From: Symbiodinium natans
Lineage: Eukaryota; Sar; Dinophyceae; Suessiales; Symbiodiniaceae
Length of the DNA: 64,000 nucleotides
Reading direction: 5' to 3'
Assembly (NCBI GenBank): GCA_905221605.1
Contig: CAJNDS010002356.1
Span: 189,001-253,000, forward strand
Position numbers and translations under genes: made by a program. The notes under the pieces were generated by a model that was not told where the DNA came from, ran no database searches, and saw only the letters and a program-made list of their open reading frames with translations. Shown here piece by piece: positions 1 to 13,929 of the stretch; position 1 is the first letter of the stretch; every line of letters begins with the position of its first letter.

Positions 1-175
1 ATGCTCTTCACAAGGGTCATGAGTCTGCACTACTAATCTACTTCACCAGAATTGGCATTCCTTTTAGCGGCTTGAGCTCCTCATTGCTTGATTGGCCTTT
101 CCTCGGCACCCAGATGCTGAAACAAAGCAAATGAGCAGAGGACGACACTCAAAAGTGTATTCAAAGAATTGATAC

Positions 176-1323
176 CTTCTGTGACCAAGAGTCTTCCACA
201 GCACGTCTGCCAGAAGGCCAGCTATAATTGCTGAACCACCAAGCGCTTGTGCATGGGTGAGATGCAGCCCATATACAATGTAGTTGAGACAGCAGGTGGC
301 AACGGGCTGTAGAGTCTGGAAGGCAGCCACTGTAGTAGGTGCAGAAAGTTTGTTGGCCCAGGCACTTACACTGTAGTTGTACGCGGTGACGAACACAGCC
401 GCATATGCCAAGGCCAGCTGTGAAATGAGGTGGTTTGCACACAGCCAGTCTTTTGCAGCAGGTGCTGAGTAGCAAGCGGATGGGAAAATGCCGCAAGCTG
501 CAATCAGGAAGGAGACGGCAGCAACAAACATAGGCGAGTACTTGTGCAAGACGCCGCATTGCTTCTGGAGGACGCCGTAGGCAGCACCTGCTGCGACGTT
601 CACAGCAAGAAATAGCCAACCCACCTTGACGCTGGCCGTAGAAGACAGTCCGAGAACATGTAGGTCATGACCAGAGACAATGACTGTTGTCGCACCCATG
701 GCACAGGCACAAATGCAAACGGCCTTGCCTGAGTGCTAAGGCATGCTACGGCAAGCTAACCGATTCTAGCCCACAAGAAGCAAGGACCAAACAAAAGGTG
801 CAAGTCCAAGTTGCCAGCTGACCAAGGCTCAATGCCCAGCATCGCTGACATCACTGCAGCAATCACTGGCATAATGGGTTGGAAGATCGCGCACACAATG
901 GCCGGTAGTCCTGAGTGAAGGGTGAAGGAGGAAAACTAAGCGAGTACTACCAATGCAAAAATTAGAACGCAATGCTTGCTAAAGTAGATGGAAGCGTCTC
1001 GACACAGCCATCAGTCCGCCGATAGTGTTCAGGCCAAGCAGGCACGCCTGCAACTTCAAGGGGTTGGCAAAAAAGTGTCAATGCAACTGTCAACGCAACT
1101 GATGCAACTCGGCAACTCGGCAACTCGGCAACTCGATGTCTGCGCTCGACAGACATCAGTTGACTCATGTTGACTCCGAGCCGCTAGGAGGAAGAACTTC
1201 TCACCATCGGAGCGCAGACATCGAGCAATCTCCGACACCGGACGAAAGGGCCTGTCGGCCCTGGACCGGACTGCCGGAACGCAGTACATGGTCGCCATCA
1301 TCAATATCGAACCAAATAAACAT
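176..1323 (-). CDS. EamA/DMT-superfamily transporter, partial gene
   Basis: Multi-exon membrane transporter of the drug/metabolite (EamA, WAT1-like) superfamily. Exons read: 1205..1323 (first membrane segment followed by Arg/Pro-rich loop; good CTACAG acceptor and GTGAGA donor), about 985..1050 (hydrophobic, LKLQACLLGLN), 815..910 (FQPIMPVIAAVMS, LGIEPWSAG) and 176..728 (KAVCICACAMG then the whole second EamA half: membrane segments, NYSVSAWA, FQTLQPVATC). The join 815|728 uses a GC donor and restores the usual L-G-x-E-x(6)-K spacing, which is why it was chosen. The 176 end is a GTATCA donor, so the C-terminal tail lies further left or outside the window. The N-terminus is not resolved. Substrate cannot be told. 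The superfamily is fairly secure; the first two exons are less so. Confidence 0.75.
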
Positions 1324-1329
1324 CTGTAG

Positions 1330-3855
1330 AACAGAAACCTGAGAGCAAGACGGGGGTGTCTAATGGCGCCTGTTACTTTTGAACACGCGAACTCAGTCAA
1401 AAGCCTTGCCATGGAGCAGATACGGTGAGGTACCCTCGGCCATTGCGGCCTTGGCGATCAAGTGCCAAGCACCATAGATGCTCGCAACCTTTGCTGGCGT
1501 CCAAAAATGATGGATCTGCGGTGTGTGGTCATCGGGTCAACTGCCGTGACTCTGGGAGCTCGCTGCGCCGGGTCGAAGCCATGCATGGGAAACACATGAT
1601 GGAGCTACTCCATGCTAGTTGGGGGGGGTCATGGGCATGCACAAGCCACGGAACGGAAGTCAAACCAACCACGACGAGCAGGTCAGACCTCGGATGCAAG
1701 TCTGCAGCACTGGTTTGCAACCTGCATGGCCCTCGTACTGTTGGCAACCACCCACATGTCCTTCGTACACCAACCACAGATGATGCTTGCTCTTCTTGTA
1801 CTTTGACATCATGACTCTCATGGTGCCCACCCAAGCTACACTACGGACAACAATGAGTGTTTCTTCGGTGGCGCAAGACTCGTCAATGTCACTGGGGACC
1901 CTACGAGCCTCTTCCAGACATTGAAAGAAAGCATTTGATATGCATGAAATGGGGGTACACACAGAACAGCCAAGCAGGCAGCCAAGCAGACAGCAACAGC
2001 ACATTGCAACTTGACTGGGCTCAAGCGGCCGCTTGGCTGAGACCAACTTCAGCCAAGACTCGTGCGAGCATCGGCCATGGGCTCCATTCCGACAAGCCTA
2101 ACAATAGAACTTGAGCCGAAGCCGACTGCGAGCATGATCCTTGAAGCTGACTTGCAGCAGCTGCTGTCAACTTGTCATGTGTTGAAACCCTTCAGTTCCA
2201 GCTGTGATGCTCTCAAAGCTCCAAGTCCTGACACCGCTTGCGCAGCTCTACGAGGTAGTAGGTCTTGTCCTTGGAGAGAGGCAGATGTCGGAGTGGGCGA
2301 GGCGCGATATTGGGCATATGATATAAGGGCTGCACTTATCACCACCCTTGTACAGTGCACCGTCCTGACCGCCCCTCTGCCACCCCACCACCGCCATCCA
2401 CCGCACCTTTTTCCGCGGGTGCTGAAAAAGGGGGTCCCACAATGCCTGCTCCTCCCTTCCCCACTTACCCGTCCGCTTCGGACCTCTGAGCAGTTCGACC
2501 CGCACGTCAGCTTGAAGTCTAAAGCTGGACAGCGAGCCAGCTTTTGAGGCTCTGTTAGGCGAGCGGCTTGCGTGGCATCATGGAAAGTGACTCACACAAG
2601 CTGCTCTGGGGGTCCCTGCATAGATCTGTCTTTTCGGCCCCATTGCGCCAGTCTTCATCCCGCTGACGCCTGCATGGGTATCGGCCAGACATTGAATGAC
2701 ATTGAAGAGTGTCGAAGCGTGCCTCAAAGAGGGACTTTTTCTGGAGATTCTCTCCACAATCCACAAGCTAACTAACTCTAGAGCAAGGACCAGCCTTGAA
2801 GCATTGACTGCAGGCTGTTTAACAGCCGCCAAGAACGTATGAAATATGCGCAGTCATGTGCAACCCGCAGCTGCAAGCATAAGTCGTTGACAGAAATCTC
2901 AGTACGGAGGTGGCTCTCTGAGCACATCCATACATCATCTGTCTGCCAATACACCCTGCCAGCGCGGTAGATGCTCAACCACCAGACGCACACACTTCGG
3001 ATGAGCAAAAGATTGCGGAAATCTATATGTCGGACATTCAGGCCAACATGATTGAAATATGTACAACACTGGTGCATTCCTTTTTGCATCACCATCGGCC
3101 TCCTACCTGTCCAAGGAATGAAACTCCCACGTCAGAGGTCGAAGGCTGTTTAGAAGCACCTGCATCAAAGGAATGCAGCGCAGCTTCATGCTGCAACGGC
3201 TGAACATTTTGCAGAAGCCCACACTTCAATGAGGCTGATGGCCCCAGCCACGAGTCAGTCCAAGTTGCCAACAGCAGGCTGCCGCTGTCGCTGAGAACTC
3301 CCAAGGTAAGGCCCAAGTGACCTCTGAACAGGACAAATGTGGCAAAAGTGGGCAACAGTCGCCTCTTGAGGTCGTCGAGGGAGTCGAGGGCTTCTGCATG
3401 CCCAAGGCGCCTGTCGCAGCCAAGGTGAGCGCGGTGAGCTTCACCAGCACCGCCTAAGCTGACTCGGAGAAGCCCAACTGCCACAATTTCTTGCAATTCT
3501 GGTTGAGTTCCAGTGTCTTGGGGTCCGGATGAGTTGCGGATGAGCGCTCGCTGCGTTTGTCTACCAAATCAATGCGGGAACCCAAATAGGTACCGCCATT
3601 CTCCCCTTCCAACCCCTGCAAAGTCGCAATTTTGACTACCCGAGACATGAGTTCTAACGAAATAAGCCCCCGGTTCGCTCCTTTGTCATTAATGGGTTTG
3701 GAAGGATGTTGACGGCAGGATGTTCCTCGAAGCAAGCTCGCATGGCTTAACAGGCTTAACAGAGGCCTCGGACGGGGGCCTCGGGCGGGGGCCTCCGGCG
3801 GGGCGGGGGGGTGCAGCAGCAGCCGTTATTGGCAACAAACATGCCCGTATGATGG
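1330..3855. other. No gene resolved
   Basis: Between the transporter and the ATPase only short unconvincing frames occur. The minus frame at 3226..3450 begins with a hydrophobic stretch (MLVKLTALTLAATGALG) that could be a signal peptide, but nothing downstream supports it. The left part may hold further 5' exons of the transporter, the right part 3' exons of the ATPase. Confidence 0.4.
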
Positions 3856-3859
3856 CTAG

Positions 3860-6182
3860 TCATGTCCGTTTGCTTCCAGTTAGCTGCTGCCCAGCAGCGA
3901 GGGCCAGGTTCACACGGATCAACTCCTTGCAGTGCCGTGCAAAGTGCAATGCTTGGACGAAGCGCGCCAGCATCAGCCCTCCACTGCCGACGACCACGTC
4001 CTTAGCTCTGACCCGTCTCCCAGTCGGAGTCACACTATGCCGCTGCAAGGATTCGTTCGGGAAGCCTTAGCAGGGTCAAGCTGCGGCGGCATCTGTGGTG
4101 AGCTGCAGCCCTGCTGCGATGGCCACCCCAACATCTGCTGCGGCTAGGGCGGGTCCATCATTCAGCCCATCTCCAATCATGGCGACCACCTGACACAAGA
4201 TGCACACGGCCATGCAGCAAGCAGCGAAAGAAACATGAGGAAGGACTCACGCATCATGCGAGCTTTGTAGGCTCGGCCTGCCCGCTCCTCTTGGCCACCA
4301 GAGGTTTGCTGAGGCCTTCTTCTGCGTCGCCGGGCTCGCCAGACTTTATCCAGTCCTCAGGCTGCGCCATGTTTCCTTCATTTAACAACCGAGGCCGGTC
4401 TGACACCGGCTTGCGGGGCTGCGGGATGGAGCATGCGGGCCGTGGGTTGCCGGCACGCAACAACACAGCTGCGAAATGGCCAAGTCTTGAAGAGAGTTTC
4501 ATGACTTGTTCCCCGCAAATCTGCAATTTCCCAAAATTCTGCAGTGGAGTTTTGGATTCCCGGGCTTGTCTTCTTCCGGAGTCTCCTCCCGAATACAACA
4601 TTGGACCTTCAAAGGCCTCGCTTAATCAATCATTCATTACGACTTCATCGCAGATGCCAAATGATCAAAGGGCAACATACGCCACGTCATGCTACACTGC
4701 CAGAATCTGCTAGACTGCCAGACGAGATGCTTCTTTCGCGCTGGGAGTGAGCTTGGCCAGCCTCAGCAAACGAGAAGGAGAACGCACAGCACCCGAGTGG
4801 AGAACTGCGAGCTGAGACACCTCCTTTTGATTCCCAACTGCTCACCAACCACGTTGGCAGCCTTGTGATCGTCGCCGGTGAGCATGGTGATCTCCACTCC
4901 AATCTCCTGCAGGGATCGAATTGCCGACGCAGCATCCTCCCTGACTTCATCCTCGAGGCGTAGGATCATCACCACATCCTCCTCCAAAGTCATGAAGACC
5001 GTGCTGTAGACACCTCCCTGGGCTTCCCAAGATGCGAGCTTGGCTTCTGCCTCCGGCGTGATGCTGATGGCCATGGAGTCTAGAAAGCGCCTGCTGCCGG
5101 CACCGACAACCTGCCCTTCCACGATTCCCCACACCCCCATGGACTCCACACGGGTGAAATTTGAAACCTTTGGCAGGTCTTCACCATTGATGTCAAAGCT
5201 CGCGGCGCATCCAACAAAGCTTCTTACGAGAGCACTTGCCAAGGGGTGGGAATCCTGGGACTCCAGTGCCGCGAGAAGCTTCAGCAGATCCATCTTGTTT
5301 CCATCCAGCACCACGATTTCTGCAAGCTCAAACGTGCCCTTCGTGAGAGTACCGGTCTTGTCAGTCCCGAGTGTTGTGACACGCGCAAAGCCTTCCAAGG
5401 CACGGGCGTCTTTGACCAGCACCTGCAGATCCGACAGGAGCCGCACAAAGCAACAGGATTGCACAACCGGGGCGGCCGCGACGACGGCACAAGGGCAGGC
5501 GGAGACCAATACCGTGAGACCCCTTGTAAGATCTTCTGACATGACGGCGACCGCGAAGGACAGCACCAGCACAATTGGAGTATAGAGCTCGGCAAAACGG
5601 TTTACCAGCTCTTCCATGTCCGAGCGAGAGCTCCGGGCATCTTGAACGGCTGCCTTCATACGACCCTGGAAGGATTCTGCTGCAGTGGTCGTGCACTCCA
5701 TCTCTGCGACACCAGAAGCGACGACGGTCCCAGAGAGAACTGTCGATCCAACAGACTTCTCAGCTGGTAACGCTTCACCAGTCACTGCAGACTCGTTGAC
5801 CATGAAGGTTTCGGCACGGACAAGGCGGCCATCGGTCGGCACAACACTGCCACTCTTTAGCAGGACGATATCTCCGGGTAGCAACTCTTCGATTTTTACG
5901 GAGGCTCCCCCAGTGCGTGGCCCACCTGCTTTGGAAAGGAGGGTGGCGTGGGTGGAAGCGCCGACCATGCTTTTGTCCAGCTCGCTCTCTACAGCCTGCT
6001 GTGATCGTCCGACGATCCACTCCGAAACGTTCACCAAGAAAGCTACCGTGGCAGCTTCGGTAAACTGATGGAGGTAGAGCGCGCCGAGGAGGACGATGAA
6101 CATCAGAACGTGCATGGAGATGCGTCGCACGAGAATGGTCTGACCTTGTTTGCACACATGACTCGACAGCTCGACCGGCTTG
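3860..6182 (-). CDS. P1B-type heavy-metal-transporting ATPase
   Basis: Membrane pump for a soft metal ion. The main exon (about 4846..6182) carries, in order, a membrane pair ([22 protein letters not shown]), the actuator loop TGEALP, the metal-binding membrane motif SACPCA, the phosphorylation site DKTGTLT, the P1B-specific SHPLA and the nucleotide-domain motif MLTGDD. A later exon (4085..4189) supplies the hinge [16 protein letters not shown]. It joins, through a GC-AG intron at 4001..4084, to an exon starting at 4000 (DVVVGSGG, then IRVNLALA before the last membrane pair); the join gives the family's usual AADVV. The exon at 4846 ends with a GTGAGC donor; the roughly 25 residues between it and 4189 were not located. 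Both termini, including any N-terminal metal-binding domain, are missing. CPC fits Cu, Zn or Cd pumps; the flanks look closer to the Zn/Cd (ZntA/HMA2) group, which is inference. Confidence 0.9.
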
Positions 6183-6189
6183 TCGTTTC

Positions 6190-6726
6190 AGTGCATGCAA
6201 CTTCCTATCCTGAATCTCGGAAAGTCTCAGAATCCTGCAAGCTCGTCGAAGAAAGCCGTGGGCAAGCAGCACAACCACCTGGACCGGCACCCGACGGCTT
6301 CGAGACACTTTCCTGGTTTTGGAGTTTTGATGAGTTTTGTGGGATTCTCAGCCACGTGGCGAGCGCCAGCACAGGACTCTGGGGACCAGGAAGGAAGGAA
6401 CCAAAAAAGGCGACACCTGGGCAAGGACGGCCCCCGGCTCCTAGTGCATCTGACAACACTTTCCGACATTGCCCCGCGCCTTGCACCAACAGCAGCCAAC
6501 GTGACGCTTGACCTTCGCTAAGAGACGTCCCATATCCTAGCAATTGAGGACTCCGTGTGCGTTGAAAAAGAGCCACGCTTGCAAGCCAAAGATCTGTCTG
6601 GATCCTGCAAGGACTGCAGGAGACCCCACAGGCCGCGCTTCTGGGTGCCATCGACTTGGACACCACCAGACTGGACGATGCCTGGACCGGGCAGTTCAGT
6701 GCACCAGTGACCATGCCGCACCCTCA
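6190..6726. other. No gene resolved upstream of the ATPase
   Basis: Frames are open on both strands but none has recognisable motifs or consistent splice signals. The missing N-terminal exons of the P1B ATPase would be expected here or beyond the minisatellite. Confidence 0.35.
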
Positions 6727-7152
6727 GAACCGAAGTCCCAGACTCCTTGGAACATCCCTGAACTTTAGAACCGACGTCCCGGACTCCTTGGTATTCCTTG
6801 GTACATCCCTGAACTTTAGAACCGAAGTCCCAGACTCCTTGGAACATTCCTGAACTTTAGAACCGAAGTCCCAGACTCCTTGGAACATTCCTGAACTTTA
6901 GAACCGAAGTCCCAGACTCCTTGGAACATTCCTGAACTTTAGAACCGAAGTCCCAGACTCCTTGGAACATTCCTGAACTTTAGAACCGAAGTCCCGGACT
7001 CCTTGGATTGATTGATTGATTGATGGACTCCTTGGAACATCCCTGAACTTTAGAACCGAAGTCCCAGACTCCTTGGAACATCCCTGAACTTTAGAACCGA
7101 AGTCCCAGAATCCTTGGAACATCCCTGAACTTTTTTCAACCGAAGTCCCAGA
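6727..7152. repeat. 41-bp minisatellite array
   Basis: About ten head-to-tail copies of a 41-bp unit containing AACCGAAGTCCCAGACTCC and GGAACATTCCTGAACTTTAG. Copies differ by single substitutions (ATTCC/ATCCC, CAGAC/CGGAC); one carries an extra GGTATTCCTT. The array is interrupted at 7006..7025 by ATTG units before it resumes. The last copy has TTTTTTC in place of the AG. There are no diverse spacers, so it is not a CRISPR array. Confidence 0.95.
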
Positions 7153-9399
7153 CTCCTCATGCTTCGCACGAGCAAAGAAGAACATTCTCCCCTCTACTCC
7201 ACGTCCACGGCAAAAGAAGCCCAAATCGGTGCAGTGTAACGCCGTGTGCTGTGGCTCCCAGCCTAGTTTTTTGGACCATTGTGTCCAAGGAGCGGGCACC
7301 CAACATCAAACGGTTCATGGCTGCCACCAGACCTCATAGTCATGTGCACATCTGTCTGCACAAGCACATTGCACAGATGATTGGTGGACTTAGTTTGGCC
7401 AACGCACACAAAACAAGGCGAATAAATCGGAAGCAGCCTCTGCGAAATTCCGAACAAAACTGATGGGCTTGTGGCAGGAATGAAAAATGATGCCGAGTGG
7501 AGTTAAAAAGGGGTGAATGGCTCAATGTGGCATGACCCACACACTGGCCACACCTTGGCTACACCCTGGCTACACCCTGTTTTTTACACCTTGGGTCAGA
7601 CAAGGGTCTGTCAGGCGTCACCTTTGACAGGTGGGTCACCACAGCGGTCTTTGTTCCAGCGTTTGCTTTCACAGCTGCCTTGCTGATTCCAAGGCTTGCT
7701 ACAGCTTTTTCAATCAGGCGAATCTCCTTAGGTGAGCCACGGCAGATGCAATACAGCCCTCATGGGACCCAGGCAGAGAGGTAACCTTCTCGAAAACGCA
7801 CAACCTTGTCAGTGCTGCCTGGCATCCGAATTTCAGCAGAGGTTGTCCACCTGATGCAAAATCCCTGCACACTCGGTCATACCCATGGGGTTTTGCAGCG
7901 GAGGTATTGAAAGGAAGTCACGCGCCAGCACACCCTCGTCCAGCCAAGGCACTCCGAGAACGGTAACCTCGAAGCGGCAACAAGGGCGATCGCACTTTCC
8001 CTGGGCGGAATGTGCCACATCACGGCAGTCCTCTCTCGTGGCCAAAGGGAGTCACGCAACAGAAACCGAATCGACAACTGCATGGCAGTCACTCTGCAAC
8101 ATAACACACATCTGGTCACTGCACAGTCTGCCATAGACGAGAGAGGGTGTCAGGTATTCGCATGCGTGTCTGCATCCCACACACACAGACTGAGACAGGC
8201 CTCACAGTGAAAGCAGATCGAATGGTCACAAACCTTGCCGAGAGCAACTTGGCCGCTTGCCCTGTGAAATCCAAGGCAAATCCCAAGCCTTGCAGACGCC
8301 CGAGGCCAATGTTGGGTCATCAGCGTTCAGGATGCACTTGTCGGGACAGTCTTCCCTGGCGGTGTGCTCGCCCCATAAGCTCCAAAATATCCTAGATGAA
8401 CAACCGCTCCGATTCGACAACGAAGATCCCAAAGGCAAGACACACAGTGGCCTTGTGCAGGGCATCCTGCTCAATCCGCCAAGTGCCAAGTGCTCCACAC
8501 TTCTACTTTGGCAAGGAGGCTTGAGCCAAGCGGCGTCCACCCCTCAAGGTGAGGAAGCTGTAAAAACTCTGACGGCGTGCAAGGGATTGCAAGCAGATCA
8601 CACGATACTTACATGGTCCCGTGAACTGCTTGAGAGTTTCTTGTGGACTTGAAGGGAGCAGCCCAAGGCGCACCCTGCATGGTCATTGGCCGGTCAGACA
8701 CCTTGACCTCCGTCATTGCACCAACACCTCATGTGCTGGTGGGCCAAGGTCTGAGTGCACTTCTTTGGGACAGCTCTAGGCTCGAGATCTGGGCCCTCGG
8801 CCCAAGACGGGCTGCGCGGCCGTGCCCTGACGTGTTCGGGAAGCGCTCATTCCTTGGCACAGAGGGCCACCCCTTTACAATCCTTACAGGCGATATCGAA
8901 GTCCGCTGCAGGAATGACTCGGTTAGGGTGCAGACGCCCGCCCTGAGCTGTTGGTACCTGCAACCGTTCAAATTAGTGTTAAGGTTGTCTCTGCCGCCTA
9001 GACCGCCCACTGATTACACCTCTCGCGAAGTGCGACTCTCAAACTGGAGACTGAGAGAGTTGCTCGGCCAGTTTGGCCCATGGGGTTCTGCGTCCTGGTG
9101 CAGGAAGTGTCCCTGCTTCTGCTAGGACTCCCAGGAAATGCGCGCAACGGACAGCTCCACTGGGCTCCCTGCCCTCCCATCTGCGTGCCTGGCCGCATGG
9201 TGGCCTTTCGAAGGCAAAAAACGGGCGGGAAGCCATTTTTGCAGTCCGTTCCAAAACAACCCCAAAGCCCCCAAGATCCGGCACAACATGGCACAACCCT
9301 AAAATCTCAGCATGCACCCCTAATGCACTGCATCCTCAACCCTAGCCCAAAAGCCCCGCCCACCCAACAAAAAAACAATTATCTATATCTGTATACACC
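7153..9399. other. No gene resolved
   Basis: Only short frames. A minus frame near 7835..7990 (VLGVPWLDEGVLARDFLS) and one near 8230..8400 (EDCPDKCILNADDPTLASG) have protein-like composition and could be isolated exons. No family was recognised and no chain of splice sites could be built. Confidence 0.3.
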
Positions 9400-10850
<1,451 letters not shown>

Positions 10851-10854
10851 AAGT

Positions 10855-12129
10855 GTCTGCAAGTGACTGCACGCTCAGTGTGGGGCCTGGCGAAATCCAG
10901 AAACTCGTCATGCCGGAGAACTCCATCGCCATGCAGGTCAAAGATGGAAGTGAAGGCTTCACACCTGGGCAGAAGCCCTCCATGTCTGGACGAAAGAATA
11001 TTCATCAAGATACTTCCTCTGAACCAGGCATGACGAGATTCCATGGAAAAAAACAACAACTCATGCTCCAGTCAGACAATCGCTCGGCTTCCCCTGGTCT
11101 TCACATTTTGATGCTCGGGATCCCCGCTGCTGCGGCGTAACAGCAAAAGGCTGTGAAGAAGAGAGCGAGACGATGATGTCGAACAGCCTAGCAAGAAAAG
11201 CGGGCCAAAGCATCGTACAGAAGTCCACTCGGCCCACAGTATCTTCCGGACATTTTTTCTAGTGAATGCTTCATCCAAAACTTAGCATCGCGCTCCGAGG
11301 GCTCCAACACCCCACTTCCATCCTCGGCGAGTCTGCAAGGAGATTCAGCGAGTCAAAACAAGAACCCTGCCTTGTCAAGGGCTTTGAACTGCTCGGAGAA
11401 CTGCGTGACCTAGCATGGCTCAGAAAGATCAAAGAAGCCAACCCGGGTAGATGTGCGTTACTTGGATACTCTGCCATGTTCTTTGCTGCTTGGAGTAAAT
11501 CCTTCCTGGTCGTCTCGCCCATTTTCCCCTGCCTTGTCCTGCCCTTCTGTTGCTGGTTCCGCTCCCCTTCCATGTTTGCTGCTGCTCTAGTGTGTCCCCC
11601 CCTAGCATCCCCTTGCTCCTCCCTCTCAGCTCGTGTTTGCTGACCCCCTCTGTCGCCGGTCTCGCGGTGGGTCAGGGCACTCGCCGGCGGCCCCCCTTTG
11701 TTTGCTCTCCGCATTGCGCATTCTCTGTTTGCCCCGCCCCATGTTTATTTCTCACCTCTTCTATCCATGGCCCAGCTCCCTCCTGGTCGGATAACTGCTC
11801 TTCTGCAACACAGCAAGGGACGCCCTCTCTTCCACTCATCGTCCGCCACTGTTTCTGAAAGCATGCCAGGGCGTCAAATTTCTGGCTCACCAGCTCACTG
11901 TAGATGGCCTCGCTTCGTGTTGTGGCATGTTGTGGCTTTCTTTAACCTGGTCCTGGCCCTCTGAGACTCTGGGGCTGGGGCTTCTGGCAGCAGCGGCATG
12001 ACCTGCTCGATTCTGCGGCTCTGGAAGTGAAAAAGAAGTCTGGATCCCGAGCACGGCCTTCACGATGGCATCGCGATCCTTCTGGAGTTGATGCAAGAGG
12101 CGATCAACTGCGCGACTGCTCTTCTCCAC
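10855..12129 (-). CDS. EF-hand exons, pair 3 (EF-hand array gene, 3' part)
   Basis: Calcium-binding EF-hand exons. A helical exon starts at 12129 after a CCACAG acceptor (VEKSSRAVDRLLHQLQKDRD). The next EF-hand is split: the exon ending 11371 encodes FSEQFKALDK and the exon starting 11322 encodes DGSGVLEPSE. Joined by a 48-bp GC-AG intron (11323..11370), they give a perfect 12-residue loop, D-K-D-G-S-G-V-L-E-P-S-E. A second EF-hand (about 10880..10970) is contiguous: FDLHGDGVLRHDEF with loop D-L-H-G-D-G-V-L-R-H-D-E, followed by LDFARP. The split after Leu-Asp-Lys is at the same place as in pair 2, which supports internal duplication. Whether all pairs belong to one large protein or to tandem paralogues cannot be decided here. 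Confidence 0.8.
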
Positions 12130-12177
12130 CTGTGGATGTGCAGGCAGTCAGGGTCTGGCTGAACGCAACAAACTGAC

Positions 12178-13645
12178 CGAGTCCTTCTGCTTCCTGGCCT
12201 CTACCTCCATCTTCGCCTGCTGGCCTTCTGGAGTTTCCATGAAGGACCTGTGAGGGCATGGAGTCCCAATGGCGATGTGGATACGCGCACCGTTTCTCAA
12301 GTAAGGTCCCCACATGATCATCATGTACCGCACCTGTTAACAGCAAAGAAGCACTGTGGCAGCTGTTTGAGTGTGGGTTGCTGCTTGTCGCCTTGTAAAC
12401 AAAGCCTTTCACGTAAAGCTGTAACGCATGGTGTATTGGGGCTCTCGCAAAGTTCACAAACTCGTGCTTGGCAATGACCTGTGCCGACACTCGGGTCAGA
12501 GCAGGACTGCTTTAAATCAGCAATGTGGGCAATACGAGGATGATCCGACCCTAAGCTCTCGATAAAACAAAAAGTCTCTTGGCTCAGCATTGCTGCCTGC
12601 CACTAGGAGAATGAAAGTGCAGCCTTTGCCATGCAAGCTACGCACGCGTTGTAAGCATGTTCCAAGAAGATCATGCCTTTGCATGATTCCGTTCGAGGAC
12701 ATGCACTTAACTACGGCAACTGCGGCGGGGAACTCGCCGAACGGTACTCATGACTCATGCAAAGAGCAACTGCGCAGGCAACTGAACACTTCAAGAAACA
12801 TTCAGCAATGCCTCGGCTAGCGCTTCTCTGTTCGCATGGCAGTTGCCCGAGATTTCAGATCATCAATCGCAGTTCATGGAATGTAAAGCGCGCACGCCTA
12901 CTCCCCTAATGGTACAGCCAAGTAACACCCGAAGCAGGCCCACTACGAGACGAGCTACCGTGAGAGAGAGGCTGGGGCTGGGGCTGGGGCTGGGGCTGGG
13001 GCTGGGAGAGAGAGACAGAGGAGAGAGAGAGGGAGAGAGAGAGAGAGAGCGCGACAGCGAGAGCGAGAGAGAGGGCGAGAGAAAGCCGGAACTTCTTGCG
13101 CATTGTGAGCCTAGCATGACCCACGTTAACGGAGAAGGCCTTGGTTAATAGCAGTCTCAGTTCACAGCTGGGGCTTCCACGCCATTCCTGTCGATGTCAA
13201 AGAGGTCGACAAACTTCTTGCAGTGCTCTTCCGTGAGAACGAAGGCATGCGCCTAGCAGGCCGGGCTGAGGCTGGAATCCTTGCTTAGAATCCATAGAAT
13301 ACTGACATGGAACTAAGTACTTGCATGTACACCTGTACTGCTACTCAAGCACTCAAGCACGGAGAGGCCGAAAAGGGGCACCTGAGTCAGTTCCTGGACA
13401 ACGGGCAAGAGCTCCGCAGGCTCCAGGGTGCCGTTCCCGTCCTCCCAAAATTGCGATTTCCAATTCTGCGATGTTTTTTGCGTCTTCTGCGTGCTTTGCA
13501 GCCAGCTTCCCCGAACCCCAGTTAGCCACCGAAAAACCACAGGGTCAGGAAGCTGCCGAGCATGTTGCCAGGCCTTGTCCAGCTGCGCAAAGAATTCGTC
13601 ACAGGACTGCTCGAACTCTGCGCTCGAAAGCTCGTCGATGAGGGA
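12178..13645 (-). CDS. EF-hand exons, pair 2 (EF-hand array gene, middle part)
   Basis: The best-resolved block, all junctions in phase 0 except where noted. Exon 13574..13645 (SLIDELSSAEFEQSCDEFF, then AQLDK) joins by a GC-AG intron to 13382..13441 (DGNGTLEPAELLPVVQELTQ), giving loop D-K-D-G-N-G-T-L-E-P-A-E. A GT-AG intron leads to 13181..13252 (KKFVDLFDIDRNG). A 702-bp GT-AG intron leads to the exon starting 12478 (VIAKHEFVNFARAPIHHALQ), giving loop D-I-D-R-N-G-V-I-A-K-H-E. The next exon, 12178..12333 (VRYMMIMWGPYLRNGARIH, then a charged helix), joins to the block below through a 48-bp intron. Both loops have the acidic or polar residues needed at positions 1, 3, 5 and 12. Typical EF-hand function is calcium sensing or buffering; the partner is unknown. 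Confidence 0.88.
12968..13085. repeat. GGGGCT repeat followed by GA-rich simple repeat
   Basis: A run of about six GGGGCT units is followed by an imperfect GA/GAGAGG tract. It sits inside the 702-bp intron between two EF-hand exons. Confidence 0.9.
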
Positions 13646-13929
13646 CTGGGAAAGCGGAAAGCAGACGGTATCACCAGCGCTCATGGAACTGGAAACACTG
13701 AGCAAGGCTGGTCAAACCTGGCCTGCGGCAGGAAGGGCAGCACATCCCACACCATCTCAGAGCCTGAGCGGACTGCGGCTCGAACGGCATTTCGCATGAT
13801 TTGGGGATGTCTGGCACAGTTCTTGTTTTGTTCAGTGCCTGGCCCTGTCTGAGCGACTGCAAGACAGACTCCATCTTCTCTTGGCCAAGCATCACGTCGG
13901 CCATGAGGGCATCCTTGTGAGCTTCCGAC

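Noticed and set aside
4291-4713. Plus-strand frame of 140 codons within the ATPase gene
   Set aside because: It lies in the intron region between ATPase exons on the opposite strand and has no motif.
6727-7152. CRISPR-like appearance of a regular repeat
   Set aside because: The units are directly contiguous with no unique spacers, and the genome is eukaryotic.
8510-8531. Spliced-leader-like TTGGCTCAAG on the minus strand
   Set aside because: Only the last ten bases match well, the upstream part differs, and no recognisable gene follows. A ten-base match is not surprising in 64 kb.
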